From: Flavobacteriales bacterium
Lineage (GTDB): Bacteria; Bacteroidota; Bacteroidia; Flavobacteriales_F; PHOS-HE28
Direction of reading: 5' to 3'
Length of the DNA stretch: 64,000 bases
NCBI GenBank assembly: GCA_023957375.1
Contig: JAMLHB010000001.1
Span: 1,086,245 to 1,150,244, forward strand
Shown here: in pieces, positions 47,784 through 57,304 of the stretch
How the letters are laid out: each line of letters starts with the position of its first letter
How positions within the stretch are numbered: the stretch's first letter is position 1
Notes under the pieces: model-generated
Told to the model about the DNA's origin: nothing
Database searches by the model: none
The model's input: only the letters and a program-made list of their open reading frames with translations
Position numbers and translations under genes: made by a program

Positions 47784-49550
47784 TCACTTGGCCCGTACCA
47801 AGCCCTGCCCGTTGTACTCGAGCATCATTGCGCCCGAGTTGCTCCACCCATTTTCCGGCCCCATGTGTGCCATGCGGAAATCCAGGTAGATGCCATCGGT
47901 GCGCATTTCGGCATACCGCTTTGGGAAGCCGCTGCCGAAGCGCATCAGTGCACCGATGAAGTAGCGGGCCGCGTCGTATCCCAGGAAGGCGTACTCGCCC
48001 GGTTCATTGTGGAACCGCTCCCGGTAGGCGGCAAGGAAACTGTTCACCGCAGGCGAGGCGTGGTCGATGTAGCTACTGGTCGGCACGTGCACGTTCAGCT
48101 TCACCAGCGCGCCCACGTCCAGGGTGTTCACCGATGACCACGCGTCCATGCCGTAAACAGTGATCGCATACTTGGGCACCATTGCGGCGAACTTGCCCAC
48201 CACGGTGGTGATGAACTCCACGTCCTCACTGGGCACCACCAGGATGTTCGGTCTCACCGGGTCCAATTTCCCAACAACGCCTGCCACATCCCTTCGCCCA
48301 CAGGCCACTACGAGCAGGCTGTCCCGCAATTTCCCGCTTTGCGGCAACAGGGCCTCCTGCAGCTCGCGCATCACCAAGCCTTGGATCTCGCGTTCGGCGA
48401 AGATGTCCGGCTTCAGCAGGATCACATTGTCCCGGGCATGCTTGAAAGCCACGTAACGGGCCATGAGCTTCAGCCGGTCCGCGCGACCGCTGACCGCCTT
48501 GCTCACCGTGGGATTGCCCAGTACCACCTTGTTACTTTGGGGCACCGGGCATACCACCGGTGTACCGCCAGAGACCCTCACCAAGCTTTCAATGGCCGCG
48601 CGGTGGAAGGGTCCGATGTACAGGTCCATGCCCCGGATGGCGTCGCTCTTGAACAACTTGTTCCATTGTTCCGGCTTCATGCCCGTGTCGAACACGTGGA
48701 CCTCGGCATTGAGCCCGTTGGCCTTCAGGGTGTCCAAGGCCAGGTCCACGCCCGCACGGAACTCCACGGCAGCCTCGGTGGTGCTTCCCATCCGCTCTTC
48801 CGCTCCTACAGTGCCCAGTGAATCACCCTCGAAGGAGAAGGGCAGCAGAAAGGCAATGTGCAGCACGGTGCCAGGCTCGGGGCGTGCCACCACCCCGCTA
48901 TCGGCCGGTTGGGCGGATCCGGGTTCCACGGCACGCGGGATACGGATGTAGGTGCCTGCCTTCAATCCCTCGGGCAATCCGCCGTTGGCCTCTTTGATCG
49001 CACCACTTTCAAGGCCGAAGCGTGCCTCCAAGGAATAGAGCGTCTCGCCCGCCTGCACCCAGTGGAACTTGCCGCTGTCCATGGCTGCGGGTTGTACCGC
49101 AACGGGTGGCGCGGCATCGCTGGCGGCCGCTTGGATGCGGAGCACCATGCCCACCACCAACCCGTGTTCCAGATCCGGGTTCCAACGCCTGAGCTCCTCC
49201 GGCCCGATACCGTATTTGCGCGCAATGCCGTAGATGGTCTCCTTCTTCGCCACCGTGTGCAGCAACTCTCCGTTGGCCAAAGCGGGCGCGCTCTTCAGTT
49301 CCTTCTTCGACTGGGCCTTCACGGGGATCAGCAGCACTTGGCCGATGCTCAAGCCTTCAGCGGCAGCCGGATTGGCCTCCGTGAGCGCGTCCAACGGCAC
49401 GGCGAAGTGCTTGCTCAGGCCAAACAAGGTCTCCCCCTTTTCCACCGTGTGCACAAGGTACTTCTCCCCGTTCACCGTGCGGACCTCCTGGGCTTCGGCG
49501 GCGAGGCCGATGCACGCGGCAAGTAGGAAGAAGAACCACTTTCGCATCAT
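47784..49550 (-). CDS. LysM protein fused to periplasmic binding-protein fold
   Basis: Exported protein of 588 residues. A signal peptide ([16 protein letters not shown]) is followed by three LysM peptidoglycan-binding repeats (about 30-78, 97-140 and 160-205; for example [19 protein letters not shown]). Residues 230-585 resemble a type 1 periplasmic binding protein ([47 protein letters not shown]). This architecture recurs in Bacteroidetes; ligand unknown. The ATG at 49550 overlaps the guaA stop by four bases, so it is coupled to GMP synthase although the functions look unrelated. Confidence 0.87.
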   Translation of the reverse strand: MMRKWFFFLLAACIGLAAEAQEVRTVNGEKYLVHTVEKGETLFGLSKHFAVPLDALTEANPAAAEGLSIGQVLLIPVKAQSKKELKSAPALANGELLHTVAKKETIYGIARKYGIGPEELRRWNPDLEHGLVVGMVLRIQAAASDAAPPVAVQPAAMDSGKFHWVQAGETLYSLEARFGLESGAIKEANGGLPEGLKAGTYIRIPRAVEPGSAQPADSGVVARPEPGTVLHIAFLLPFSFEGDSLGTVGAEERMGSTTEAAVEFRAGVDLALDTLKANGLNAEVHVFDTGMKPEQWNKLFKSDAIRGMDLYIGPFHRAAIESLVRVSGGTPVVCPVPQSNKVVLGNPTVSKAVSGRADRLKLMARYVAFKHARDNVILLKPDIFAEREIQGLVMRELQEALLPQSGKLRDSLLVVACGRRDVAGVVGKLDPVRPNILVVPSEDVEFITTVVGKFAAMVPKYAITVYGMDAWSSVNTLDVGALVKLNVHVPTSSYIDHASPAVNSFLAAYRERFHNEPGEYAFLGYDAARYFIGALMRFGSGFPKRYAEMRTDGIYLDFRMAHMGPENGWSNSGAMMLEYNGQGLVRAK

Positions 49551-51082
49551 TCCCATTCGATGGTGGCTGGTGGTTTGCTGCTGATGTCGTACACCACGCG
49601 GTTGACGCCCTTGACCTGGTTGATGATGTTGTTCGAGATCCGTGCCAAAAATTCGTAGGGCAGGTGGCACCAGTCGGCCGTCATGCCGTCGGTGCTGCTT
49701 ACGGCCCGCAGGGCTACGGCATTTTCGTAGGTGCGCTCATCGCCCATTACACCCACGCTACGCACGGGCAGCAGGATGGCCCCAGCCTGCCACACCTGGT
49801 CGTAAAGCCCGGCCTCGCGCAAGCCTTGGATGTAGATATGGTCCACCTCTTGGAGCAGGGCCACCTTGGCTGCGGTGATCTCGCCGAGGATACGGATGGC
49901 TAAGCCCGGACCGGGGAACGGGTGGCGGCCCAGGATGGCGGGATCCAGCCCAAGGGACTTGCCCACGCGGCGCACTTCATCCTTGAAGAGCGAGCGAAGG
50001 GGCTCCACCACCTTCAGGTTCATGCGCGCGGGCAGGCCGCCCACGTTGTGGTGGCTTTTGATGGTGACGCTGGGCCCGTGTACGCTCACGCTCTCGATCA
50101 CGTCCGGGTAGATGGTGCCCTGTGCGAGCCACTTGATGTTGGTGATGCGCTTGGCCTCGGCATCGAACACTTCAATGAAGGTACGGCCAATGGCCTTGCG
50201 CTTGGCTTCGGGATCCTCCAGGCCCTTCAGCGCGGCAAGGAAGCGTTCGCGCGCATCCACGCCGGTGATGTTGAGGCCCATGGTGCGGTAGCTCTCCAGC
50301 ACTTGGGCAAACTCATTCTTGCGGAGCAGGGCGTTGTCCACGAAGATGCAATGGAGCTTGTCACCGATGGCTTTCTGCAGCAGCAACGCCGCCACGGAGC
50401 TGTCCACGCCACCGCTGAGGGCCAGCACCACATGGTCATCGCCGAGCTGCTGGCGCAACGCTTCCACGGTTTCCTCCACGAAGGCCTTGGGCGTGTGGTC
50501 CGCAGGGCAGCCACAGATGCCGATGACAAAATTTCGCAGCAACTTCAGGCCGTCGTTGGAATGGAAGACTTCCGGGTGGAACTGGACGCCAAAAGTTTGC
50601 TCGCCCTTGAACTGGAAAGCGGCCACGGGCACGGCATGCGTGCCGGCAAGGATCACCATGCGGTCCGCCGCTTGGAGGATGCTGTCGCCGTGGCTCATCC
50701 ACACCTGCGATCCGGGGTGGATGTCCGCGAACAGGGGCTCCTGCACGAATATGTTGTCCAGCAGGGCACGGCCATATTCACGCACTTCACTGCGCACCAC
50801 CTGGCCACCGGCGCGTTTGGCCAGCAATTGTGCGCCGTAGCACACGCCCAGCACGGGCACCTTGCCCTGGAAGCCGCTGATGTCGGTGTCCGGGGCACCG
50901 GGATCGAACACGGAGGCAGGGCTGCCGCTGAGGATCACGCCTTTCACGGTAGGATCCCCGGCAAAGCGGCCGGCGGCGCTGAACGGATGGATCTCGCAAT
51001 AAACGTCCAGTTCGCGCACCCGGCGGGCCAGGAGCTGGGTGTACTGTGAACCGTGGTCGAGGATGAGGATCTTGGATTGCAA
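49547..51082 (-). CDS. guaA: GMP synthase (glutamine-hydrolysing)
   Basis: Converts XMP to GMP with glutamine. 511 residues, normal. The glutaminase domain has Cys81 in [10 protein letters not shown] and the His/Glu pair in [12 protein letters not shown]; the ATP-pyrophosphatase P-loop LSGGVDSS is at about 222-229; the C-terminal dimer domain ends [12 protein letters not shown]. Only a TTG at 51082 gives the right N-terminus ([21 protein letters not shown]), so I take TTG as the start. A perfect -7 element lies 22 bases upstream. Confidence 0.97.
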   Translation of the reverse strand: MQSKILILDHGSQYTQLLARRVRELDVYCEIHPFSAAGRFAGDPTVKGVILSGSPASVFDPGAPDTDISGFQGKVPVLGVCYGAQLLAKRAGGQVVRSEVREYGRALLDNIFVQEPLFADIHPGSQVWMSHGDSILQAADRMVILAGTHAVPVAAFQFKGEQTFGVQFHPEVFHSNDGLKLLRNFVIGICGCPADHTPKAFVEETVEALRQQLGDDHVVLALSGGVDSSVAALLLQKAIGDKLHCIFVDNALLRKNEFAQVLESYRTMGLNITGVDARERFLAALKGLEDPEAKRKAIGRTFIEVFDAEAKRITNIKWLAQGTIYPDVIESVSVHGPSVTIKSHHNVGGLPARMNLKVVEPLRSLFKDEVRRVGKSLGLDPAILGRHPFPGPGLAIRILGEITAAKVALLQEVDHIYIQGLREAGLYDQVWQAGAILLPVRSVGVMGDERTYENAVALRAVSSTDGMTADWCHLPYEFLARISNNIINQVKGVNRVVYDISSKPPATIEWE

Positions 51083-51104
51083 AGGGCTCGGAATTAAGTG
51101 GCCG

Positions 51105-51112
51105 CAAAGGTA
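51105..51112 (-). promoter_or_regulatory. -7 promoter element of guaA
   Basis: The minus strand reads TACCTTTG, a perfect TAnnTTTG match 22 bases before the TTG start at 51082. It supports that start over the upstream in-frame codons. Confidence 0.65.
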
Positions 51113-51134
51113 TTCCCCATGGGAAATGCACGCA

Positions 51135-52016
51135 TCAGCCTGCGGCCACATTGCGCTCCACGTAGGCAATGATCTCCCCGGCGATGTCCCTGCCCGTGGC
51201 CTGCTCGATGCCCTCCAGGCCCGGTGAGGCGTTCACTTCCAGCACCAGCGGTCCGCGGCTGCTTTGGATCATGTCCACCCCGGCCACGCGCAGGCCCAGG
51301 GCGCGCGCGGCATGCACGGCCATTTCCTGCTCCTCGGGCGAGAGGTCGATCAACTCGGCTTTGCCACCGCGATGCAGGTTGCTTCGGAACTCCCCTTCCT
51401 TTCCGCGGCGGCGCATGGCCCCCACGATGGTGCCGTCCACCACGAAGGCGCGAATGTCCTCGCCCTTCGCTTCCTTGATGAATTCCTGCACGATCACCCG
51501 TGCCTTCAGCGTATTGAACGCCTCCACCACGGCCACGGCGGCTTTCTTGGATTCGGCCAGCACCACGCCCAGCCCTTGGGTGCCTTCCAACAGTTTGATG
51601 ATGCACGGTGCACCGCCCACGTGTTCCACGGCCATGGCCACATCCTTGCTGTAGTTGGTAAAGACCGTGCGGGGCATGTCCACCCCGGCTTTGCTGAGGA
51701 TCTGCAGGCTGCGCAGCTTGTCGCGGCTGCGCACCAGCGATTGGCTCTCCACCGTGGTGAAGACCTTCATGGCCTCGAACTGGCGCACCACAGCCGCACC
51801 GTAGAAGGTCACGCTCGCACCGATCCGCGGTATGATGGCGTCGACGTCTTCCAGCCGCTGGCCCTTGTACATTACATGGGGGTCCTTACGTGCGATCACC
51901 AGGTCGCATTGTACGTGGTCCACCACGCTGATATCATGGCCGCGTGCCCGGCCGGCTTCCACGATGCGGCGCGTGGAAAAGAGTTTTCCGCTGCGCGAAA
52001 GGACCAGGATGTTCAT
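51135..52016 (-). CDS. rimK: RimK-family ATP-grasp ligase (ribosomal protein S6 modification type)
   Basis: ATP-grasp carboxylate-amine ligase of the standard 293-residue RimK size; in E. coli RimK adds glutamates to ribosomal protein S6 and makes poly-alpha-glutamate. Seen: [62 protein letters not shown] (ATP-binding), [25 protein letters not shown] and [16 protein letters not shown]. The ATG at 52016 has a perfect -7 element 19 bases upstream. The protein substrate in this organism is not shown. The window's RimK-associated protease is 46 kb away. Confidence 0.92.
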   Translation of the reverse strand: MNILVLSRSGKLFSTRRIVEAGRARGHDISVVDHVQCDLVIARKDPHVMYKGQRLEDVDAIIPRIGASVTFYGAAVVRQFEAMKVFTTVESQSLVRSRDKLRSLQILSKAGVDMPRTVFTNYSKDVAMAVEHVGGAPCIIKLLEGTQGLGVVLAESKKAAVAVVEAFNTLKARVIVQEFIKEAKGEDIRAFVVDGTIVGAMRRRGKEGEFRSNLHRGGKAELIDLSPEEQEMAVHAARALGLRVAGVDMIQSSRGPLVLEVNASPGLEGIEQATGRDIAGEIIAYVERNVAAG

Positions 52017-52035
52017 GCGGGAAAAGGAAGGAGTG

Positions 52036-52043
52036 CAAAAGTA
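52036..52043 (-). promoter_or_regulatory. -7 promoter element of rimK
   Basis: The minus strand reads TACTTTTG, a perfect TAnnTTTG match 19 bases before the ATG at 52016. Confidence 0.6.
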
Positions 52044-52080
52044 ACCGGGGGCGTACTTGTTGGCGACCATCAGCCCTACA

Positions 52081-52746
52081 TCATACAGGGGTGCGGTCAA
52101 CGGTTGCCGAGCAATTGCGCAGCAGTCGGCCGGCGAGCGCCCATGCCAACCAGGCGGCCGGCACTGCAGCCAGTACATCCACGGTCCAATGCACGTGCTG
52201 CGCCAGCACCAACACGGCCACCGTTGCTGCGCCCAACGCGGCAAGCCAACGGGCATGGCCGGCGGGCGCCATCAGGGCCAGGAGCACCAAGGTGGCCGTG
52301 TGGCCCGAGAAAAACAGGTCCTTGAGGAACGGGGTGCCGCCCGGATAGAAGAGCTGTGTTACCGGATCCACCAAGGGGATGATCGCCGGCGGCGGCTCCA
52401 ACGCCACAAGCGCCATGGCCGCCATGCGCAAGCCCATCATCAGCAGGTAGGCGTACAGGCCGCGCAGCACCCTCCCGGGCCTGCCGGAAACAGCTGCCAG
52501 CACCAGCAGCAACACGCCGTAGAGCACCAGGAACGTGGCCATGGAAACCGGACGCGGTTCCCAAAAGCCCAACAGCGGCTCCGGTGGCAGTACGCCTTGG
52601 CGTTGCCCCACCCAGCCGAAGTAATGCGGCAGCGCCCACACCACGGCCACGCCCATGGCCAGGCCTGTGGCCAAGAAGCGTACAAAGCACGGAGCTGCCA
52701 AGGCCTGCCGCCAACGGGCGGTGAAGGAAAGGCCCACGGTCACCAT
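52081..52746 (-). CDS. PAP2/sphingomyelin-synthase-like membrane phosphatase
   Basis: Integral membrane protein (221 aa) with about six segments. Catalytic motifs match the PAP2_C (sphingomyelin synthase-related) group: FFSGHTATL (His in the SGH motif) and HVHWTVDVLAAVPAAWL (HYTxD-like). The substrate could be a lipid phosphate or phospho-headgroup donor; Bacteroidetes make sphingolipids, so a role there is possible but not shown. Start ATG at 52746 (MVTVGLSF) is preferred; 52785 is an in-frame alternative. Divergent from the GT22-like gene. Confidence 0.75.
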   Translation of the reverse strand: MVTVGLSFTARWRQALAAPCFVRFLATGLAMGVAVVWALPHYFGWVGQRQGVLPPEPLLGFWEPRPVSMATFLVLYGVLLLVLAAVSGRPGRVLRGLYAYLLMMGLRMAAMALVALEPPPAIIPLVDPVTQLFYPGGTPFLKDLFFSGHTATLVLLALMAPAGHARWLAALGAATVAVLVLAQHVHWTVDVLAAVPAAWLAWALAGRLLRNCSATVDRTPV

Positions 52747-52810
52747 CAGCGCCGAATGTAGCGGCCTCCGTGATGCCCGGGCCAAGGGCTATTTTGCCCC
52801 CTCTTTCAGC

Positions 52811-54337
52811 ATGACCCTCCCTGAGCTGTTCGCCAAGCTGAAACAGCGACCGCTGTTCTGGCTCACCCTGTTGGCCTTGGTGCCCCGACTGCTCGCGGCT
52901 TTCTTCTCCGAGGGATACTTCGCACATGACGACCATTTCCTGATGATCGAAGCCGCCCAAAGCTGGGTGGACGGTTTCGATTACAACAACTGGCTGCCGT
53001 GGAACCAGTCCGGCACACCCACTCCCACCGGGCACATGATGTTGTACCCCGGGCTGCATTACGTGCTTTTCAAGCTGTGCAGCCTGATCGGCTTATCAGA
53101 CCCCGAATGGAAGATGGTGCTGGTGCGCTTGCTGCACGCGCTATGGAGCCTGATCACTGTGCGCGTAGGCTACCGGATCGCCTTACGGCTATCCAACGCG
53201 GAAACGGCTTGGCGCTGCGGGCTGCTGCTGGCCTTGTTCTTCTTCATGCCCTTCCTCTCGGTGCGCAACCTGGTGGAAATGGTGGCCATCCCCCCGCTGA
53301 TGCTGAGCGCCTGGTGGCTGGTGCGCCAGGCAGGTACACCGCCGCCCCGGGCGCTGCTCATGGCCGGGATGTTCGCCGGGCTGGCCGTGGACCTGCGTTT
53401 TCAAACGGTCTTCTTCGGGGCCGGCGCCGGGCTGGCCTTGCTGTTGCAGCGCAACCCGCGCGGCATGGTGCTGTTCGGCCTGGGCATGCTCGCACCCATC
53501 GCGCTGGTGCAGGGCGGCATCGACCTGCTGATCTGGGGGCGCCCCTTCGCAGAGCTCACGGAATATGTGCGCTACAACCTGGCCAACTCCACCACTTACT
53601 TCAACCAGCCCTGGTACAACTACCTGCTGGTGCTGGCCGGGGTGTTCATTCCGCCCTTCTCCCTGGCGGTGCTCTTCGGTTTCTTCAAGCGCCCCAAGCC
53701 TTTCGCCGTTTGGTTGGCGGTGCTCAGCTTCCTGTTTTTCCATTCGCTCTTCCCCAACAAGCAGGAGCGCTTCATCCTCTCCATCGTACCCTTGGTGCTA
53801 GTGTTGGGCTACACCGCCTGGGAGCAGTACCGGGAACAAAGCACTTGGTGGCATAAGCGGCCCCAGCTGTGGAAGGGCGTCATGGCGTGGACCTGGGCCT
53901 TGAACCTGCTGTTGCTGGTACCGCTCACCTTCAGCTCCAGCAAGCGCGAACGCGTGGAGGCCATGTTGATGTTGCGCAACCGGCCCGTACAAGGGGTGAT
54001 CATCGAGGATACCGTGGAGGGCGACCCGCCGATGCTACCGCTGTTTTATCTGGGCAAATGGGACATCACCCAGCAGTTCCTCACGGACCCCGGCACCGAC
54101 ATCAGGGCATTCGCGGATCAGGTGGCCCCGGCCCCCCGGGCGAACATTGCCCTCTTTCTCGGCACGGAAGACCTGGCCTCGCGCGTGGGCCGCATGGAAG
54201 CGGCGTTGGGGCCCATGCAGCTGATCGGCCAAGCCAAGCCTGGCCTGCTGGACCGTACGATGCATTGGCTGAACCCGGTAAACCGCAACGTGACCATCAC
54301 TATCTACGCCCTTTACCCGGGTCCGACCCGCCCATGA
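52811..54337 (+). CDS. GT-C membrane mannosyltransferase-like protein (GT22/Alg9-like)
   Basis: Multi-pass membrane glycosyltransferase (508 aa, about ten segments). The first loop has EGYFAHDDHF with an Asp pair (40-41), the usual GT-C donor-binding position. The motif NKQERFILS (residues 316-324) resembles HKEERF of GT22 (Alg9/PIG-B) enzymes. It probably transfers a sugar from a polyprenyl-phosphate donor on the outer face; acceptor unknown. ATG at 52811. It neighbours a PAP2-like gene that could recycle a lipid carrier, by inference only. Confidence 0.8.
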   Translation: MTLPELFAKLKQRPLFWLTLLALVPRLLAAFFSEGYFAHDDHFLMIEAAQSWVDGFDYNNWLPWNQSGTPTPTGHMMLYPGLHYVLFKLCSLIGLSDPEWKMVLVRLLHALWSLITVRVGYRIALRLSNAETAWRCGLLLALFFFMPFLSVRNLVEMVAIPPLMLSAWWLVRQAGTPPPRALLMAGMFAGLAVDLRFQTVFFGAGAGLALLLQRNPRGMVLFGLGMLAPIALVQGGIDLLIWGRPFAELTEYVRYNLANSTTYFNQPWYNYLLVLAGVFIPPFSLAVLFGFFKRPKPFAVWLAVLSFLFFHSLFPNKQERFILSIVPLVLVLGYTAWEQYREQSTWWHKRPQLWKGVMAWTWALNLLLLVPLTFSSSKRERVEAMLMLRNRPVQGVIIEDTVEGDPPMLPLFYLGKWDITQQFLTDPGTDIRAFADQVAPAPRANIALFLGTEDLASRVGRMEAALGPMQLIGQAKPGLLDRTMHWLNPVNRNVTITIYALYPGPTRP

Positions 54338-54386
54338 CCGGAATTGCGGCGCTTCGGTAATTTCGCCGCCCCTTACCCCCACCATT

Positions 54387-55133
54387 TTGGAATCACTGTT
54401 CGACTTCTCGATCCTCCTCACCTCGCAGGGCTGGGTGCAGCTGCTTACGCTCACGGCCTTAGAGATCGTGCTGGGCATCGACAACATTGTGATGATCAGC
54501 ATCCTCAGCGGCGAGCTGCCGCACGCGCACCAGGCCAAGGCACGCCGCCTCGGCCTGGCCTTCGCGTTGATCACGCGGATCATGTTGCTGTTCACCTTGA
54601 GCTGGATCATGCACTTGGTGCATCCGTTGTTCCACATTGGGTCGTTGCCCATTTCCGGCAAGGACCTGGTGCTGATCTCCGGCGGGCTGTTCCTGATCTG
54701 GAAGGCCAGCATCGAGATCTGGCACAAAGTGGAGTTCATCAAGGAGAAGGATGGCCATCACAAGACCGCCACTTCGGTGGCCATGGTCGTGTTCCAGATC
54801 GTGATGCTGGACATCGTCTTTTCGCTGGATTCGGTGATCACCGCCGTGGGAATGAGCAATGAACTGCTGATCATGGTGCTTGCCGTGGTGATCGCGGTGA
54901 TCATCATGTTGATCGCCGCGGAGCTGATCAGCGACTTCGTAAACACGCATGGCACGGTGAAGGTGCTGGCCCTGGTGTTCCTGGCCATGGTGGGCGTGGT
55001 GCTGTTCCTGGACGGCTTCGGCCTTCACATCGACAAGAACTACCTGTATGCGGCCATGGGCTTCTGCACGTTGGTGGAACTGCTCAACCTGCGCATGAAG
55101 GCCAATGCCAAGCGCTTGGGCAAGGAGGAATAG
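54387..55133 (+). CDS. TerC/Alx-family membrane protein
   Basis: Inner-membrane protein (248 aa) with about seven or eight segments. LTALEIVLGIDNIVMISIL and VMLDIVFSLDSVITAVGM carry the two paired acidic motifs of the TerC family (metal export, notably Mn in Alx/MntX-like members). The TTG at 54387 is the best start (MESLFDFSILL); TAATTTCG (54358-54365) is one base from the -7 consensus. Convergent with the PorE-like gene. Confidence 0.9.
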   Translation: MESLFDFSILLTSQGWVQLLTLTALEIVLGIDNIVMISILSGELPHAHQAKARRLGLAFALITRIMLLFTLSWIMHLVHPLFHIGSLPISGKDLVLISGGLFLIWKASIEIWHKVEFIKEKDGHHKTATSVAMVVFQIVMLDIVFSLDSVITAVGMSNELLIMVLAVVIAVIIMLIAAELISDFVNTHGTVKVLALVFLAMVGVVLFLDGFGLHIDKNYLYAAMGFCTLVELLNLRMKANAKRLGKEE

Positions 55134-55171
55134 GCATCCGGCCGCGTTCCTCGCATCGCACGCCCCACGCA

Positions 55172-57256
55172 CTACTTGGCCGTGATCACAAAGGTGGTCC
55201 TCCGGTTCCGTGCCCTACCCTCCTCACTGTCGTTGGGGGCCACGGGTTTGGTCGGGCCGAACCCTTCACTGGAGAGCCTGGATGCTTGGACACCTCCAGC
55301 GGTGAGGTAGCGCACCACCTCACCGGCCCTGTCGCGGCTAAGGACCATGTTGCGATCCAGGTCGCCCACACTGTCGGTATGGCCCTGCACCTGGATACGC
55401 ACCTTGGGGTTCTCCCGCAGGAAGGCGATCAGCTCGTCGAGGATGAAGCGGCTTGCGCCCGTGATCTCGGCACTATTGGTGGCGAAGCGGATGTCGTTCA
55501 CCCGGTAATCGCGGCCCACTGCGATCTTCTCCAGCTTCATGTCCACCTGTGCCACGCCCCTCCGCACCGTATCCTCCATGCCAAAGGAGCGGCTGTCGAA
55601 CACATGGTCCGGTTTCTTCACCGTAACAATGACATCCGACCCGGCTTTCAGGCGGAGCACGGCCGCATACTGGCCGTCCGCGGGATCCACTTTCAGCACT
55701 TCGGTTTTGCGCGTATCCATATACGTAATGGACACGGTGGCGTCAGCCACAGGCTCGCCGTCCTCGTTCTTTACATTGCCCTTCATAATGAGGATCTCCT
55801 GCGGGCGGGCGTCCTTGGGCAGTTCGAATCCGTAGATGTCCAATCCGCCGGCACCCTTGAAGCGGCTGCTGGCGAAGTAAGCGGTGCGGCCGTCCGCACT
55901 TACTACCAGGCCATGTTCATCCTGGGGCGTATTGATGGGGTTCCCCAAGTTCTTGGGTTCGGACCAGGAACCATCCTCGTTCAGGCGGCTGTAGAAGATG
56001 TCATAGCCCCCGATACCACGATGGCCTGCACCAACATCTTCCTCCCCCTTTTCGTTGCGCGGCGGCCTGGCGGCGAAATACAGGGTGTGGCTGTCGCTGT
56101 GCATGAAGGGCGCCTTTTCATCCCCGGCGGTGTTGACGGGAGCGGGCAAGGGCATGGCCTTCCCCCACTCCCCCTTGGCGTTACGCTGGCTGGTGTAGAT
56201 ATCCATGCCTTGGCCGCCGCGGCGCAAGGAGGCGAAGAAGAGCGTCTTTCCGTCGGCGCTCAGCGAGGGTTGGCTCTCCCACCCGTCGTCCGTGTTGATG
56301 TGGGGCCCCAGGTTTTGGAGCTCGCTCCAGCGAAACGCCTGGTGGCCTGTGCCGAAATCCACATAGGTGGTGTAATGTGTGCTGTAGATGTCGCAGTTCT
56401 TGTAATCGGAAGTCACCGGTTTGCACACGGTCACGAACAGTTCCTTGTTGTTGAGGCTGACGGTCACCCCGCCATAGCTGTCGCCGGTATTGAAGGGGGG
56501 CGGCAGGGCGGTGCCTTTGTCGAATTCGCCGGCCACCGAGCTTCTGCGCGCCTCGGTCAATTCCTCCACTTCGCGGGCAAAGCGATCGCCGAGGGCCTGG
56601 TGCTTGCTGATGCGGGTAAAGAAGATGAGCTCGTTGTCGGGTGAGAACATGGGCAGGTATTCATCCGCCGGTGTGCTCACGCCTTTGAGCACGGAGGGAT
56701 TGAACGGCCGCTGGTCCTTGAAGAAATCCCTGTAGAACGCCAACTCGGGCATGAGCCGTTCCACTTCTTTGGCGCGTTGCTCATCCTCGGGATCGTGTTG
56801 GGCACCCTCGGCAGCCTGGAAGTCCATGAATTTCTGAAAAGCTTCTGATGCTTCGGGGAACCTTTCCTGTGCATAGTACATGCTGCCGAGCATGTAGTAT
56901 GCCCGCCGGTAAATGGCGGGGCATTGCCGCAGGTAATCCTCCAGGTACTTGATGCTGGCATTGAAGCTTCCCGCGCCCGCCTTGGCGCGCTGGTACCCGC
57001 TCTCCCCGGTCAGGAACAGGCATTCCATGCATTCGGGCGCCTCCTCCAGCAAGGCTTTCAGCTTCTGGTGGCGCTCGCCGGGGTTCTTGGTGGCTTCCGC
57101 ATCGCTCAACCGCTTGAGCAGTTTTTTGTCCGAAGGCTTATCGCAAGGCCCGGGATCCCCGTCCTGTGCCGCAGTGGCCAAAGAAGCCGCCGCCAGCATG
57201 ATCATTCCCGCCCATCGTGCAACAACGTGCCCGGCGCGGCGCATCCTTTTGGTCAT
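55172..57256 (-). CDS. PorE-like TPR / beta-propeller / OmpA envelope protein
   Basis: Exported protein (694 aa). Signal peptide (MIMLAAASLATAA) then TPR-like repeats (about 60-160), a PD40/WD40-like beta-propeller (about 195-460, with DEYLPMFSPDNELIFFT, SLSADGKTLFFAS, VVSADGRTAYFASS), a carboxypeptidase-regulatory-like domain (about 465-550) and an OmpA C-terminal peptidoglycan-binding domain (about 580-690, VQGHTDSVGDLDRNMVLSRDRA). The domain order is that of PorE, a T9SS-linked protein of Porphyromonas. Bacteroidetes encode many paralogues, so a T9SS role is not proven. ATG at 57256. Confidence 0.88.
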   Translation of the reverse strand: MTKRMRRAGHVVARWAGMIMLAAASLATAAQDGDPGPCDKPSDKKLLKRLSDAEATKNPGERHQKLKALLEEAPECMECLFLTGESGYQRAKAGAGSFNASIKYLEDYLRQCPAIYRRAYYMLGSMYYAQERFPEASEAFQKFMDFQAAEGAQHDPEDEQRAKEVERLMPELAFYRDFFKDQRPFNPSVLKGVSTPADEYLPMFSPDNELIFFTRISKHQALGDRFAREVEELTEARRSSVAGEFDKGTALPPPFNTGDSYGGVTVSLNNKELFVTVCKPVTSDYKNCDIYSTHYTTYVDFGTGHQAFRWSELQNLGPHINTDDGWESQPSLSADGKTLFFASLRRGGQGMDIYTSQRNAKGEWGKAMPLPAPVNTAGDEKAPFMHSDSHTLYFAARPPRNEKGEEDVGAGHRGIGGYDIFYSRLNEDGSWSEPKNLGNPINTPQDEHGLVVSADGRTAYFASSRFKGAGGLDIYGFELPKDARPQEILIMKGNVKNEDGEPVADATVSITYMDTRKTEVLKVDPADGQYAAVLRLKAGSDVIVTVKKPDHVFDSRSFGMEDTVRRGVAQVDMKLEKIAVGRDYRVNDIRFATNSAEITGASRFILDELIAFLRENPKVRIQVQGHTDSVGDLDRNMVLSRDRAGEVVRYLTAGGVQASRLSSEGFGPTKPVAPNDSEEGRARNRRTTFVITAK

Positions 57257-57262
57257 TGTGCC

Positions 57263-57270
57263 CAAACCTA
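57263..57270 (-). promoter_or_regulatory. -7 promoter element of the PorE-like gene
   Basis: The minus strand reads TAGGTTTG, a perfect TAnnTTTG match 6 bases before the ATG at 57256; it overlaps the alternative TTG start, which makes that start unlikely. Confidence 0.6.
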
Positions 57271-57304
57271 CTGTTCAACGCGCAACCTGCCCCGCGCGCG
57301 GGTT

